A stretch of DNA of 64,000 nucleotides from Wurfbainia villosa (Eukaryota > Streptophyta > Magnoliopsida > Zingiberales > Zingiberaceae). Under the pieces are notes generated by a model. It did not search any database, was not told the DNA's origin, and saw nothing but the letters and a program-made list of their open reading frames with translations. The position numbers and the translations under genes are program-made. Shown one piece after another: positions 1-9,769 of the stretch (position 1 is the first letter of the stretch; each line of letters begins with the position of its first letter). The stretch is from NCBI GenBank assembly GCA_025175895.1, contig CM046000.1, positions 69,902,720 through 69,966,719 of the forward strand, read 5' to 3'.

Positions 1-690
1 CCTAGCATAGCCTCATTAGGGATATTTTCATGCAACCCTAACCCTAGTTACCTAGGGTGGTCAAACCTATAAGGGCTCAACTAGGGTTCTTGTCACCTAA
101 TATTCATTCATGAGCACTACACCCTAGCATAGCATCTTTAGGATATTTTCATTCAACCCTAACCCTAGTTACCTAGGGTGGCCGAAACCTATAAGGGCTC
201 AACTAGGGTTCTTGTCACCTAACCTTCATTCATGAGCATTATAACCTAGCATAGCACCATTAGGGATATTTTCATGCAACCCTAACCCTAGTTACCTAGG
301 GTGGCCGAAACCTATAAGGGCTCAACTAGGGTTCTTGTCACCTAACCTTCATTCATGAGCATTATAACCTAGCATAGCATCATTAGGGATATTTTCATGC
401 AACCCTAACCCTAGTTACCTAGGGTGGCCGAAACCCATAAGGGCATCATCTTGGATGGTGGTTACTTAAAGGTCTTACTTGAAACATACCATCTAAGAAC
501 ATAACTTTAGAATCAAGTTCATGCAACCCTAACCCTAAAATCTTGGGGTTGGCCGAACCATATAGGGTCATCCCCTTTGGACTTTGGACTCCTAAAGGTA
601 TCTACTTGAAACATACCACCCATACAAACCTCCCTTAGTAGCATTTTCATGAATCCTAGCCCACCAACTTAGTTGGCCGAAACTTATAAG
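1..690. repeat. About 122-bp tandem repeat inside T LTR
   Basis: Near-identical units start at 1, 123, 245 and 368 (CCTAGCATAG at each start). More degenerate units follow to about 690, recognisable by GTTGGCCGAA. Each unit holds ACCCTAACCCTAG. The second T LTR carries a diverged array of similar period (124 bp) that also contains GGTTGGCCGAA, so the arrays look homologous. Confidence 0.85.
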
Positions 691-1224
691 GCTACAATTT
701 CATATTTCTTTCAAGCAACCTAACCTATCAAGCTAATACACTGCAGGTGAGGGGAAAACTTACTTCCTTCGCTTTGCTTGAGGAGATGACCTAATGGAAG
801 TCACCTAGCTCTCTCCTAGCTTGCAAGGGGCTCTCGGCCAAAGGAAGAAGAAGAAGGGCTTAGGTTTCGGTGAGAATGAAGAGAAGAGGAAGAAGGAAAG
901 AAGAAGTGGCCAAGTGGAACTTCTCTCTTCTTTATAAAGGGGAGGAAGAGAAGTTTCTCTTCTCTTTGTCAAGCCTCTTCATTTACCCTCCTCCCATTTA
1001 TCTATAGGTTCCCCTTTTCCTCTAATGATATGATTCTATTGGGCTCATGGTTAGTGGGTGCATCTATAAGGCTTGGCTATCTCTAGAGGTGGGGGGTTCA
1101 ATTCCTAGGCTTTGCATCTCTTTTTGGCTTATTTTCTTTTATTTCTCCAAAAAGGCCTACATAAAGCCTATCATCATAAAGCCAAAAATTCTCGTAAAAT
1201 TGCTAGAATTTCACGGGTGTTACA
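1..1224 (-). mobile_element. 3' LTR of Tekay-type Ty3/gypsy element T (left end outside window)
   Basis: On the minus strand the LTR starts at 1224 with TGTAACACCCG, a common start for plant gypsy LTRs, directly downstream of a gypsy pol end (1261-1563, minus). The segment 730-1224 matches 6570-7213 closely: same order of blocks, same terminal GTTACA. It lacks coding potential; short open frames here are chance. A tandem array fills its left part. The other LTR end lies before base 1, so full length is unknown, but the second copy shows it exceeds 2.6 kb. Confidence 0.8.
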
Positions 1225-1260
1225 ATCCCTCATACCTTGTAAAAGTTTCGTCCTCGAAAC

Positions 1261-1563
1261 TTAAAACAATTCCGGGTACTTCTGCCTCATGTCCTCCTCG
1301 CGTTCCCAAGTAGCCTCCTCATATTGCGAATTCTGCCACAGGACCTTCACTAAGGGCACCTCTTTGTTCCTTAGTCTCTTGACATCTCGGTCTAGTATCT
1401 GGATAGGCCGACTTTCGATACTCAGGTCCTCTTGAACGTGTACAATTTGTGGCTCGATCACTTGGTCCGCTCTGGATATGCATTTCTTGAGCATAGAGAC
1501 ATGGAACACGTTGTGTATAGCCGACATCTCTTGGGGCAGTTCCAGCTTGTACGCTACAGCTTA
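1261..1563 (-). pseudogene. C-terminal end of Ty3/gypsy pol (integrase tail with chromodomain-like region)
   Basis: Read on the minus strand, the frame is open from about 1563 and ends at a stop at 1261-1263. It shows the typical end of Tekay/Del-type polyproteins: HNVFHVSMLKK, then ILDR, LRNKEVPLVKVLW and EEATWEREEDMR, finishing YPELF. This tail binds chromatin and guides integration in chromoviruses (family knowledge). Only about 100 residues remain; everything upstream is missing because Sirevirus sequence begins at about 1564. It sits 37 bases from the LTR start, the normal distance for the end of pol. It belongs with the LTRs at 1-1224 and 4534-7213. Confidence 0.8.
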
Positions 1564-2278
1564 TGTTTAATTCATAGACATATTGCCCAAAGATCATGGT
1601 TGGATATTTCATATGTTTTCAAAACAATTCCTTAATCTAAAATCTATGTATTCATGTTTTGGAACAATTCAAAGCAAGACTAGGTGTTAAAATGGATACT
1701 AACATGCTCAAAAACTAGTGGTTTTTCAAGTGTTTGGATTTTTGGCAAATCTCAGAAAATATAATGATTTTTCATGAAAAACTATTTTTCCTTGATAGAT
1801 ATACTTAATAGAAATATGCTCCTAAAATTTCATGAGTTTTCGAATTTTATGGAATTTTTAATGCATTTCTGAAATTCGCCCAGAAAATCAAAATTTCGGA
1901 ATCAATTGTGCCAGTCGACTACCATACTGATAGCAGTCGACTGCTCACCTGAAAATCAGCCTGCATTTTCTGATTTCAGATTTTAATCCTATTTTTGGTA
2001 TTTTCCCTCCATTATACTTGATGCCATGAGCTTATAATTTAGTGTTAATCTTTTTGATGGTGTCAAAGGGGGAGAAATGATTTATGTTTAAGTTAATTAT
2101 TTTATGGGGAGAAATATATGATAGGGGGAGAAAATTTGCAATATAGAGTTTCATGGATTAAGGGGGAGTGGCATGTTGCTATATCATGTTTATCTTTACA
2201 TGCTTTCTTACCTTAGAACTTATATCAAATGTTTTTACCTAACTTAAACGGATTGCCACACATCAAAAAGGGGGAGAT
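1564..2278 (+). mobile_element. S1: 3' internal non-coding end of a Sirevirus-type copia element
   Basis: AT-rich sequence with no recognisable coding region. From about 2060 it carries several AGGGGGAG tracts (about 2070, 2123, 2160) before the final polypurine tract at 2265-2278. Multiple polypurine tracts are a known Sirevirus trait. Two copies of the palindrome-like GTCGACT occur at about 1913-1950. The left edge abuts the gypsy pol fragment, so gag and pol of S1 are gone. Confidence 0.65.
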
Positions 2279-2336
2279 TGTTAGGGCAATCTCTTGTCGT
2301 AATATGGTTTTGATGGTGTGGCAAAGGGTTTAAGTT
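2241..2336 (+). other. Inverted repeat across S1 polypurine tract and 3' LTR start
   Basis: The left arm 2241-2268 pairs with the right arm 2308-2336. AACTTAAAC pairs with GTTTAAGTT (9 of 9), TTGCCACAC with GTGTGGCAA (9 of 9), and ATCAAAA with TTTTGAT (7 of 7), with small internal loops. The loop holds the polypurine tract and the first 29 bases of the LTR. The same architecture with different sequence is seen at 3441, 12101 and 54857. Confidence 0.75.
2265..2278 (+). promoter_or_regulatory. S1 polypurine tract
   Basis: AAAAAGGGGGAGAT lies immediately before the LTR start TGTTAGGGCA. It primes plus-strand DNA synthesis in LTR retrotransposons. Confidence 0.85.
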
Positions 2337-3400
2337 AGTTTGATATGTTGATTTGATATGTGCGTTGAAGTCGTGCAGGACTTAGTAATTCGCACATAGA
2401 GCCGTGGCGAGTTTCACATCTCATGACTCGTGCCTTGAGTCGGTGAAGGATAGCTTTGCGGAAGCCGTGCGCTTGGAGCATCCGAGGGACCGCCGGACGA
2501 GAAGCTTGGAGTGAAGCCGGAGGAAGTAGACTTCGAGGCAAGAGACGCGAAGGAGCATTGCAGAGTCGTGCACCTGATGCTGCCGAGGGACGTGGCCGAG
2601 AACGAAAAGAACTTCGAAGGCGAGGGACTCCGAGAGATGAGAGTGAGCGATTGTAACCCGGGGAAGGGTAGCTCTTAGGTGAAACTTGGCCATTTGGTCA
2701 AGTGTCGGAAGTTCGACCGATCGCCATACGTGGGCGCCGATCACTAAGATTATCGATCACGCCGGGCGGCAGCAATGATCGGGTCAATAGGGTTTCGCCA
2801 TGATCGCTCAGAGCCGATCGGGCCGATTGAGCGGATAGCAGCCGATCGATGAGGTCCATCACGATCACAAGAGTTCCGTTGGACTACAACGGTTGGGATC
2901 CGACGTGTTCGGAGGCCGTTGTAGTGACAGCAGTCGACTGCCAAGGGCGGAAATCGACTGATGGCGGCCAACGGGAAGAAATCAGCCCTCTCTATAAAAA
3001 GAGAGGGTGTAAGCCTTTGAGAGACTAATGCTTATGCTCCAAGTGATCTTCCTAGTGCCCCACAAGCTCTAAACTCTTCTTACTTGTTTTTACTCCATTC
3101 TATTTGTAAGAAGAGTGATCTTGATTGTAAAGGTTACCTCCACCTAGCTTGGTGCAAAGGAGAGACCAATAGTGATTGGCTTTGGAGGAGTGATTCACCT
3201 CGGACGAATCGGGATCGTGGATTAGCGGCGTAGCCGTGAACCACGTTACATTCTTTGTTAGCGATTGTTTTCTCGTATTTCTATTTGTTTATCTTTATTA
3301 GTCTTCCGCTTGCGCTAATTAGTTTTGTAGACGAGCAAATACCGACATCCAAGGAAAAGGGCTATTCACCCCCTCTAGCCGGCCATACCGATCTCCAACA
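2279..3400 (+). mobile_element. S1 3' LTR (1122 bp)
   Basis: It runs from TGTTAGGGCA to CTCCAACA, with TG and CA ends, after a polypurine tract. It has a TATA box at 2993-2999 and a GATC-rich stretch at about 2715-2870. Its 3' part, ending in CCCCCTCTAGC...CCAACA, resembles the ends of the S2 and S0 LTRs, but its 5' part is different, so it is a separate family. It stands in the 3' internal region of S2 (3401 onwards), so S1 inserted into S2. Confidence 0.8.
2986..3007 (+). promoter_or_regulatory. S1 LTR TATA box inside a perfect inverted repeat
   Basis: TATAAAA is flanked by CCCTCTC on the left and GAGAGGG on the right, so the core promoter could form a 7-bp stem. Transcription would start roughly 30 bases downstream. 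Confidence 0.6.
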
Positions 3401-3485
3401 TAACACTCCTGCTCATTCATGCATATCTTTTCTTAATGCACTTAACTTTGTATGTGGGTTTGCCAAAAATCAAAAAGGTGGAGAT
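3401..3485 (+). mobile_element. S2: last bases of Sirevirus internal region with polypurine tract
   Basis: Only 85 bases remain between the S1 LTR end and the S2 LTR. The tract AAAAAGGTGGAGAT (3472-3485) directly precedes the LTR start. One G of the usual run is T. Confidence 0.7.
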
Positions 3486-3550
3486 TGTTGGTGCAGTAGG
3501 CACCTAAGTCGAACCTGAGTTTTGATTATAGCAAACGATACAAAGTTAAG
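3441..3550 (+). other. Inverted repeat across S2 polypurine tract and 3' LTR start
   Basis: CTTAACTTTGTA (3441-3452) pairs with TACAAAGTTAAG (3539-3550), 12 of 12. GTTTGC (3458-3463) pairs with GCAAAC (3531-3536). ATCAAAA (3469-3475) pairs with TTTTGAT (3520-3526). The tract and LTR start lie in the loop. Confidence 0.75.
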
Positions 3551-4533
3551 CTCATGTTGTTATCTCACGAGCTGAATCGAGTGTGCAGAAAATTGCTATA
3601 GCTGGAGCTGAAGGCTAGCGACACCCGGAGGAAGCCGCAGTGGTCGGGCGACACTCAAGTGACTTCGGAGGGAGCCGAAGGAATTGAGTGGAAGGCCGGA
3701 AGCAAAAGCAATACGTAAGTATCGAGGTAAGCTCGTGTGTGTGAGTGTAAGTAAGGTCATATCCTCGTTACGGGGAAATACTTAAGCGTAGATCCGACCC
3801 AAGACATCTCATATGTGGTCTAGGTCGAGATCGGATGGTCGACGATCGTCGAAAAAATGTTTTCTTTAAGCTATTGATTGCACTAGCACTCGATCGATCG
3901 GCGAATGATCGGCCAGTTATGGCCATCACGATCTGGTCAAAGGATCAGCCTCGAGGAGTCAAGGTTTATCACCAAATTTCAAGGGGAGTGGTGCTCAAAT
4001 ATGATTGGCTAGGGTTCCTCTCGAAAAGGGGCTCAAAGGCTATAAAAGGAGGTCCTAACCTAGGGTTTTTACAACAATTCTAAGCTTCCAAAAAGCCTCC
4101 GCAAAGCTACAACTCTCCGACAACGAAGTCCTTCCTTTCCGACGTCTAGGTTTAACTTTCTTTATTATTTTTGTACGTCGGTATTAGTTTTTATCAGTTG
4201 TTCATCTACTTTTCCGGAGCTTTTATCGTATACGAGGAGAGGGGGAGTGTCCCTCTACCTCAAGTTTTTGTTCCTTCTTGTATCGATTAACTCCTACCTC
4301 TAACGAGTAGGAGTTCCTTTAGTGCTTTTGCCCTCCGTACGTGGTCAAGGACCACTAGGGCCTTGGAGTAGTAGCCGAAGGCTACGAACCAAGTAAAACA
4401 TTTGTCTTCTCTTTATATTGCTTATCTTTTCCGCTGCAAATTAATTATCTACTCGGTTTTTTAACGAACGAAGAGAAAAAAGTTTTTATCGCTATTCACC
4501 CCCCCCCCTCTAGCGATCCGCTTCGATCCAACA
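3486..4533 (+). mobile_element. S2 3' LTR (1048 bp)
   Basis: It runs from TGTTGGTGCAG to CGATCCAACA. It is the same family as the S0 LTRs (8215-9275, 12144-13207), sharing for example the GCTAGCGACACCCGGAGG block and the CCCCTCTAGCGA end. TATA box CTATAAAAGG is at 4040-4049. It borders T LTR sequence on the right. No matching 5' LTR of S2 is visible. Confidence 0.8.
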
Positions 4534-4740
4534 CATATATGACATAATCAAACATAACATACAACGTATGTAACATAGCAACATATATATGACATATCAA
4601 ACATAACATGCAACATATATAATATAGCAACATAGCATGTACATATATGACATAATCAAACATAACATGCAACCTATATAACATAGCAACATATCATGTA
4701 AACATAACAATCATAACATGTGAACAAAACAATCATATCA
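4534..4740. repeat. Short degenerate tandem repeat (ACATAGCAACATA type)
   Basis: Units of about 60-70 bases contain CATATATGACATAATCAAAC and ACATAGCAACATA, three to four times with many changes. Confidence 0.6.
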
Positions 4741-4898
4741 TGTAAACATATGCAGGATGTTCTTTGAAAACATATATTATAGGTACGTAAACATAAATCT
4801 CAACATATTTGGGTCTGGCATTGTACCACATCATCATCATCATAGCGCACATCCCTAAATAGACCCGAGGTAGCAAGTCTCGAACCTACAAGGTTACT

Positions 4899-5110
4899 AG
4901 GCCCGATCTTAGTCCGTCGACCTAGGGACCATCGTCATAGCGTAGAAGCCCATCCTAGGCCCGATCTTAGTCCATCGACCTAGGGCATCTGGGAGCCCAT
5001 CCCGTACTAGGCCCGATCTTAGTCCGTCGACCTAGGGGCAATCATACATAGAAGCCCATCCTAGGCCCGATCTTAGTCCGTCGGCCTAGGGCATCTTAGG
5101 AGCCCATCCC
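4899..5110. repeat. Four 52-58-bp units containing AGGCCCGATCTTAGTCC
   Basis: AGGCCCGATCTTAGTCC starts at 4899, 4957, 5009 and 5063, each followed by GTCGACCTAGG or a near variant and by AGCCCATCC. Confidence 0.85.
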
Positions 5111-5176
5111 TTTGGACCTTGTTAGGGTCCTGGTACAAGCCATGCAGAAGGTAAAATACTTATATGCTTTTTATCA

Positions 5177-5545
5177 TAACAAATCTTATTTCATTTCGCA
5201 AACATATCATACTTCATTTCATAACATATCATATTTCACTTCATGAACATATCATATTTCAATTCATAAACATATCATACTTCATTTCATAACATATCAT
5301 ATTTCACTTCATGAATATATCATATTTCATTTCATAAACATATCATACTTCATTTCATAACATATCATATTTCACTTCATGAACATATCATATTTCATTT
5401 CATAAACATATCATACTTCATTTCATAACATATCATATTCCACTTCATGAACATATCATATTTCATTTCATAACATATCATACTTCATTTCATAACATAT
5501 CATATTTCACTTCATGAATATATCATATTTCATTTCATAATATAT
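5177..5545. repeat. CATATCATATTTCATTTCAT minisatellite
   Basis: About sixteen 21-23-bp subunits are arranged in higher-order blocks of about 67 bp, in which CTTCATTTCATAA, TTTCACTTCATGAA and TTTCATTTCATAAA alternate. Confidence 0.85.
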
Positions 5546-5723
5546 CTCAAATATCACACACATATAGGGCATGGCATAAGGCATAAACATCAAGAGCAAG
5601 TAAGCACTAACCTAGAGCATGTTATCTTCATCTAGCATCATTTAACATCACAAGTTAATATGAACTCACCTAAGCATAAACACATGTTAACCTAACCTAG
5701 AGCATGTTATCTTCATCTAGCAT

Positions 5724-6546
5724 CTTAACATCATCATATACATACAAAATATGATATAGAATTTCATTGAAACATCAAAAGCAAAGGTTGGCCGAATGGT
5801 TCATGGAGGCTTTTAGGGTTAAACTTTTAACCTAATCCATCTAACATCCTAACATCATCATATGCATACAAAATATGGTATAGAACTTCATCGAAACATC
5901 AAAAGCAAGGGTTGGCCGAATGGTTCATGGAGGCTTTTAGGGTTAAACTTTTAACCTAATCCATTTAACATCATCATATGCATACAAAATATGGTATAGA
6001 ACTTCATTGAAACATCAAAAGAAAAGGTTGGCCGAATGGTTCATGGAGGCTTTTAGGGTTAAACTTTTAACCTAATCCATCTAACATCCTAACATCATCA
6101 TATGCATACAAAATATGGTATAGAACTTCATTGAAACATCAAAAGCAAAGGTTGGTCGAATGGTTCATGGAGGCTTTTAGGGTTAAACTTTTAACCTAAT
6201 CCATTTAACATCCTAACATCATCATATGCATACAAAATATGGTATAGAACTTCATTGAAACATCAAATGCAAAGGTTGGCTTAATGGTTCATGGAGGCTT
6301 TTAGGGTTAAACTTTTAACCTAATCCATTTAACATCCTAACATCATCATATGCATACAAAATATGATATAGAACTTCATTGAAACATCAAAAGCAAAGGT
6401 TGGCCGAATGGTTCATGGAGGCTTTTAGGGTTAAACTTTTAACCTAATCCATTTAACATCCTAACATCATCATATGCATACAAAATATGGTATAGAACTT
6501 CATTGAAACATCAAAAGCAAAGGTTGGCCGAATGGTTCATGGAGGG
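5724..6546. repeat. 124-bp tandem repeat, seven units
   Basis: GGTTGGCCGAATGG or a one-base variant lies at 5786, 5910, 6026, 6150, 6274, 6398 and 6522: spacing 124, 116, 124, 124, 124, 124. Units are nearly identical and hold CATCATCATATGCATAC and TTAGGGTTAAAC. Confidence 0.9.
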
Positions 6547-6655
6547 TTTGATACAAAACTTCAATCGGAAAGTTACTTGTATGCAGGTGAGGGGATACTT
6601 ACATCCTTCGCTTTGCTTTTTGGTTGGAAGATGACCTAAGGGAAACAACCTAGCC

Positions 6656-6989
6656 TTTCTTCTTGCTTGGATGACCTTCGGACAAGGGATGAGAAGGGGG
6701 AGGAGAAGTGGATCTCGGTGTGGAAGAGGATGAGAGGAGAGAAACTCAACTTGATAACTCATGTCTCCTCATTCCCCCCTATTTATTCATTTGAAGAGTC
6801 CCTTAGTCTCCCTTACCCCTAAATTCTTCTTGCTTGGATGACCTTCGGACAAGGGATGAGAAGGGGGAGGAGAAGTGGATCTCGGTGTGGAAGAGGATGA
6901 GAGGAGAGAAACTCAACTTGATAACTCATGTCTCCTCATTCCCCCCTATTTATTCATTTGAAGAGTCCCTTAGTCTCCCTTACCCCTAA
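6656..6989. repeat. 167-bp perfect or near-perfect tandem duplication
   Basis: The block beginning TTCTTGCTTGGATGACC at about 6659 recurs at about 6826 and continues to CTTACCCCTAA. No difference was noticed by eye between the copies, so the duplication is recent compared with the divergence of the two T LTRs. Confidence 0.85.
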
Positions 6990-7213
6990 CTATAATTTCC
7001 CATATTCCTCTAATAATACAACCTTATTGGGCTTCTGGTTAGTGGATGCATCTATAGGGCTTGGCTATCTCTAGAGGTTTGGGGTTCAATTCTTGGGCCT
7101 TGCATCCTTTTTGGCTTATTTTCTTTTATTTTTTTTGAAAGAGCCCACATAAAGCCCATTATCATCAAGCCAAAAATTCTTGTAAAATTGCTAGAAATTT
7201 TACGGGCGTTACA

Positions 7214-7971
7214 ATTACTCGGTACCAAGGTAATTATCTTGGGTTATGTGCTTTCCAATGGGGAAGTACACACGCTCCTTAATAATTCCCTATAACCATA
7301 TTTGACCTTGTGATCCGCAAACAAACTCATCAGAGGGGGAGGAAGGCACTCAGAGCTGACCCACAAGTTTGTTTGCATCACTTGTCAAATTGTAATGGAG
7401 GTCGTGGGAATTTATAAAAATATCCCTCTCCCACTTAGTAATTTGAAATTGAGGAATTTTCTAGCTTGCGACATGCATATCAAACAATAAGCAATAAATA
7501 TGAAAAATAAATTATTTTCCAACTATTATAGATTTTGTCTTCAATATGTCTCTAGTGGCATCGCCATCTCGTCCGCTCCTCCTATGCCATGTACGAGCCA
7601 TCAGGAGATCCGAGCCGAGACTAAAAACTATTTTAATTTACATCCATCGATCCTATACTCCACGAGGAAGTGTACATGAAATCTAGATCGAAAGTAAACT
7701 AAAATAGAAAGAGTGGCTAAACAATGTCGTATCTAATTTATAAAAAATTAAATACTAGCCTCGTCAACCCCGAGGATTCAACAAAATATACTATTACACA
7801 CATACAATCACATACACACATATGGCCACAATAGTCGGATCTTATGCCTGCAACCAAAGAGTTAACCTACGCATATCCTACTATTATCCGGCACATATAA
7901 TATATGAAAAATACATAAGAGTAACCGAATCTTAAACACACAAAATCGAAAACCGTAGCTCTGATACCACT
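7214..7971 (-). mobile_element. C1: leader region of a minus-strand copia element, truncated
   Basis: It matches, in the same orientation, the C2 leader at about 43780-44500 and, reversed, the C4 leader at about 61950-62690. Typical blocks are GGAAGTACACACGCTCC, GAGGAAGGCACTCAGAGC and TCCCTCTCCCACTTAG. It would carry the untranslated leader before gag. The T LTR cuts it at 7213, so no C1 gag or pol is present. Confidence 0.75.
7958..7969 (-). promoter_or_regulatory. C1 primer binding site (initiator methionine tRNA type)
   Basis: On the minus strand TGGTATCAGAGC, the standard plant copia primer site, lies two bases from the end of the LTR at 7972. Confidence 0.9.
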
Positions 7972-8214
7972 TGATGGTAGGGGAAACTTCGCTTCCCCTT
8001 TCAACTTAGTCGCTTGTTCATGGCGATCCCTTCTACGTCCCCGGATAAAAAAATTTATCCTTGACAAGAGGGATTGCCCAAGCAACCTTGTCATCATCGT
8101 GTTATTCGTTTAGAGTAGTCACTTGAACAAACTTGTTGTTCAAGCGACCAACCTCTATTCCACGAATAGCCGCGGAATAGACGATGCACGGATCACCGAC
8201 TTTTGTGTTTATAT
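7972..8214 (-). mobile_element. C1 5' LTR, part nearest the primer site
   Basis: It begins TGATGGTAGGGGAAAC (LTR 3' end on the minus strand). It carries the conserved inverted repeat CTTGAACAA (8122-8130) with TTGTTCAAG (8136-8144). It is interrupted by S0 at 8215 and resumes at 13208-13213. Confidence 0.85.
8210..8214. repeat. S0 target site duplication, left
   Basis: TATAT directly precedes S0 and recurs at 13208-13212. Related C LTRs without S0 read straight through this point (for example near 38746). Confidence 0.9.
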
Positions 8215-9275
8215 TGTTGGTGCAGGGGCACTAGATAATCGAACCTATGTTTTGATTATGGCAAAGACACAAAGTTAAGTTTACATCGTTATCTCACGAG
8301 CTATCAAGTGTGCAGAAAAGTATTAAAGCTGGAGCTAAAGGCTAGCGACACCCGGAGGAAGCCGCGGTGGTCGGGCGACACTCGAGTGACTTCGGAGGGA
8401 GCCGAAGGAATCAAGTGGAAGGCCGGAAGCGAGAGCTACTATCGAGGTAAGCTCGTGTGAGTGAGAGATTGTAAGGTTGTGTCCTCTTTACGGGGACGAC
8501 CATAGGCGGCGATCCGATTAAGACTTCCCGTGGAAGGTCTAGGTCGAGATCGGACGGTCAGAAACCCGTGATTTATCATTTTCCGAGCTAATCTCTTATT
8601 GCAGGAAGTGGCTGCCGGGCAATGATCGGACACATAGCAGCCGATCGATGCGTCCATCACGACCGATGGGAGTCACATCACGATCGATGGCGGCGACTTC
8701 GGCTTTGCGCTAGGTCAAAACGGATAACGTTTGACGCGGCCACTTCGCGATAAAATTTGGAAAAATTCATGATCCGTTCCAAAGAAATAGGAGACAAATT
8801 CAGAGGCTAAAGTCTATAAAAGGAGGGGAGGATTCATCTCCAAATTACATCAATTATTCATCAAGTGCTCCTACAACGCCAACGCTTCAACACCGTCATA
8901 TAACGCCGACGCGACAACCTCAGATCTTCTTCGTCGGCAGCAGCATCTAGTAATACTTTTTATTATTGTATTCGTTGTTTTTTTTTGTAACGAGGTGAGG
9001 TAGGCTTGTTGCCTCATCCTCGTACTTCCGGATTTTGTGATCGTTGTCTCCTACCTCCAACAAGGAGGAGACGTTATAGTGCTTTGCCCTCCGTACGCGG
9101 TCAAGGACCGATAGGGCCTTGGAGTAGCAACCACTGGGTTGTGAACCAAGTAAAATAAACGTGTCATTTTATTTTCCGCTGTGTTTACTCGTTTACTTTG
9201 CGTATCGAACGAACGAAAACGAAAGTTTTACGATCGCTATTCACCCCCCCTCTAGCGACGCTTCTCGATCCAACA
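8215..9275 (+). mobile_element. S0 5' LTR (1061 bp)
   Basis: It starts TGTTGGTGCAGGGG and ends CGATCCAACA. Against the 3' LTR only scattered changes are seen, mostly C/T and G/A, except for a dense patch at about 8550-8690. The U3 part is GATC-rich before the TATA box. Confidence 0.92.
8814..8823 (+). promoter_or_regulatory. S0 TATA box
   Basis: CTATAAAAGG lies about 600 bases into the 5' LTR, with the same box in the 3' LTR near 12746 and in S2 at 4040. It is the likely core promoter for the S0 transcript. Confidence 0.7.
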
Positions 9276-9277
9276 AT

Positions 9278-9289
9278 TGGTATCAGAGC
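9278..9289 (+). promoter_or_regulatory. S0 primer binding site
   Basis: TGGTATCAGAGC, complementary to the 3' end of initiator methionine tRNA, starts two bases after the 5' LTR. Confidence 0.95.
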
Positions 9290-9378
9290 GGGGGCGCTAA
9301 GATTTGGTGAAACCACCGATCTAGCACGTTTTGGTTTTTTGTTCGTATTTTTCGATTCGTATCTTTCTCTGGTTTTTA

Positions 9379-9729
9379 TTCCTCCCGCACTACTAATCCA
9401 AGACGAAGTCTTGGTACGTTTCTTTTGGTTGTGTGCTTGCAAGTTTTCTCTCTTGGAGTAGCCGACGGTAAAACGGCCATAACTTTTCGCACAAGTGGAC
9501 TCACATAACGATCTACGTACCAAATCGAAGCTCTCAGAAAGATCTACATTTCTTATGAGGGTTTACCCTCGTAACAAGCTGTTTCCAGCCCCAAAATCCA
9601 ACGTTCAGTAGCCTTTCGGGGACACCGAAGGTCGTAAGTTTCTAATTTGTTTTAGTTTCTTATTCTTCTTATTTATTTCTGTTTATTTCCTATTATTTCC
9701 CGCACTACTAATCCAAGACCAAGTCTTGG
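9379..9729 (+). other. Duplicated hairpin segment in the S0 leader
   Basis: CCCGCACTACTAATCCAAGA occurs at about 9384 and 9700. Each copy ends in a perfect 7-bp hairpin: CCAAGAC with GTCTTGG (9398-9414, loop GAA; 9713-9729, loop CAA). The second hairpin ends 40 bases before the gag start. Packaging or dimerisation signals sit in this position in other retroelements; that role here is only an inference. Confidence 0.75.
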
Positions 9730-9769
9730 AATTCTCTTTGGTTTTATTTGTATTTTTGCAAGAGACTTA

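Larger units (their letters stand above)
4534..7213 (-). mobile_element. Second T LTR (5' LTR of the minus-strand element, or a separate T copy)
   Basis: Its right end GGGCGTTACA at 7213 is the element start on the minus strand (TGTAACGCCCG), matching the LTR at 1-1224. The right 640 bases match 730-1224. Its outer flank at 7214 is copia C1 leader sequence, so T inserted there; the presumed target duplication base pairs are ATTAC (7214-7218). The left edge is cut by S2. It holds five separate tandem repeats and no gene. Confidence 0.75.

Noticed and set aside
1..560. Telomere-like ACCCTAACCCTAG words
   Set aside because: They occur once per 122-bp unit of an LTR repeat, not as a run of telomere repeats, so no interstitial telomere.
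1047..1313. 88-codon plus-strand frame over the T LTR end
   Set aside because: It overlaps the LTR boundary and the minus-strand pol tail; composition not coding-like.
4899..5110. CRISPR-like spaced repeats
   Set aside because: Units are contiguous LTR minisatellites of 52-58 bp with related intervening sequence in plant DNA; not a CRISPR array.
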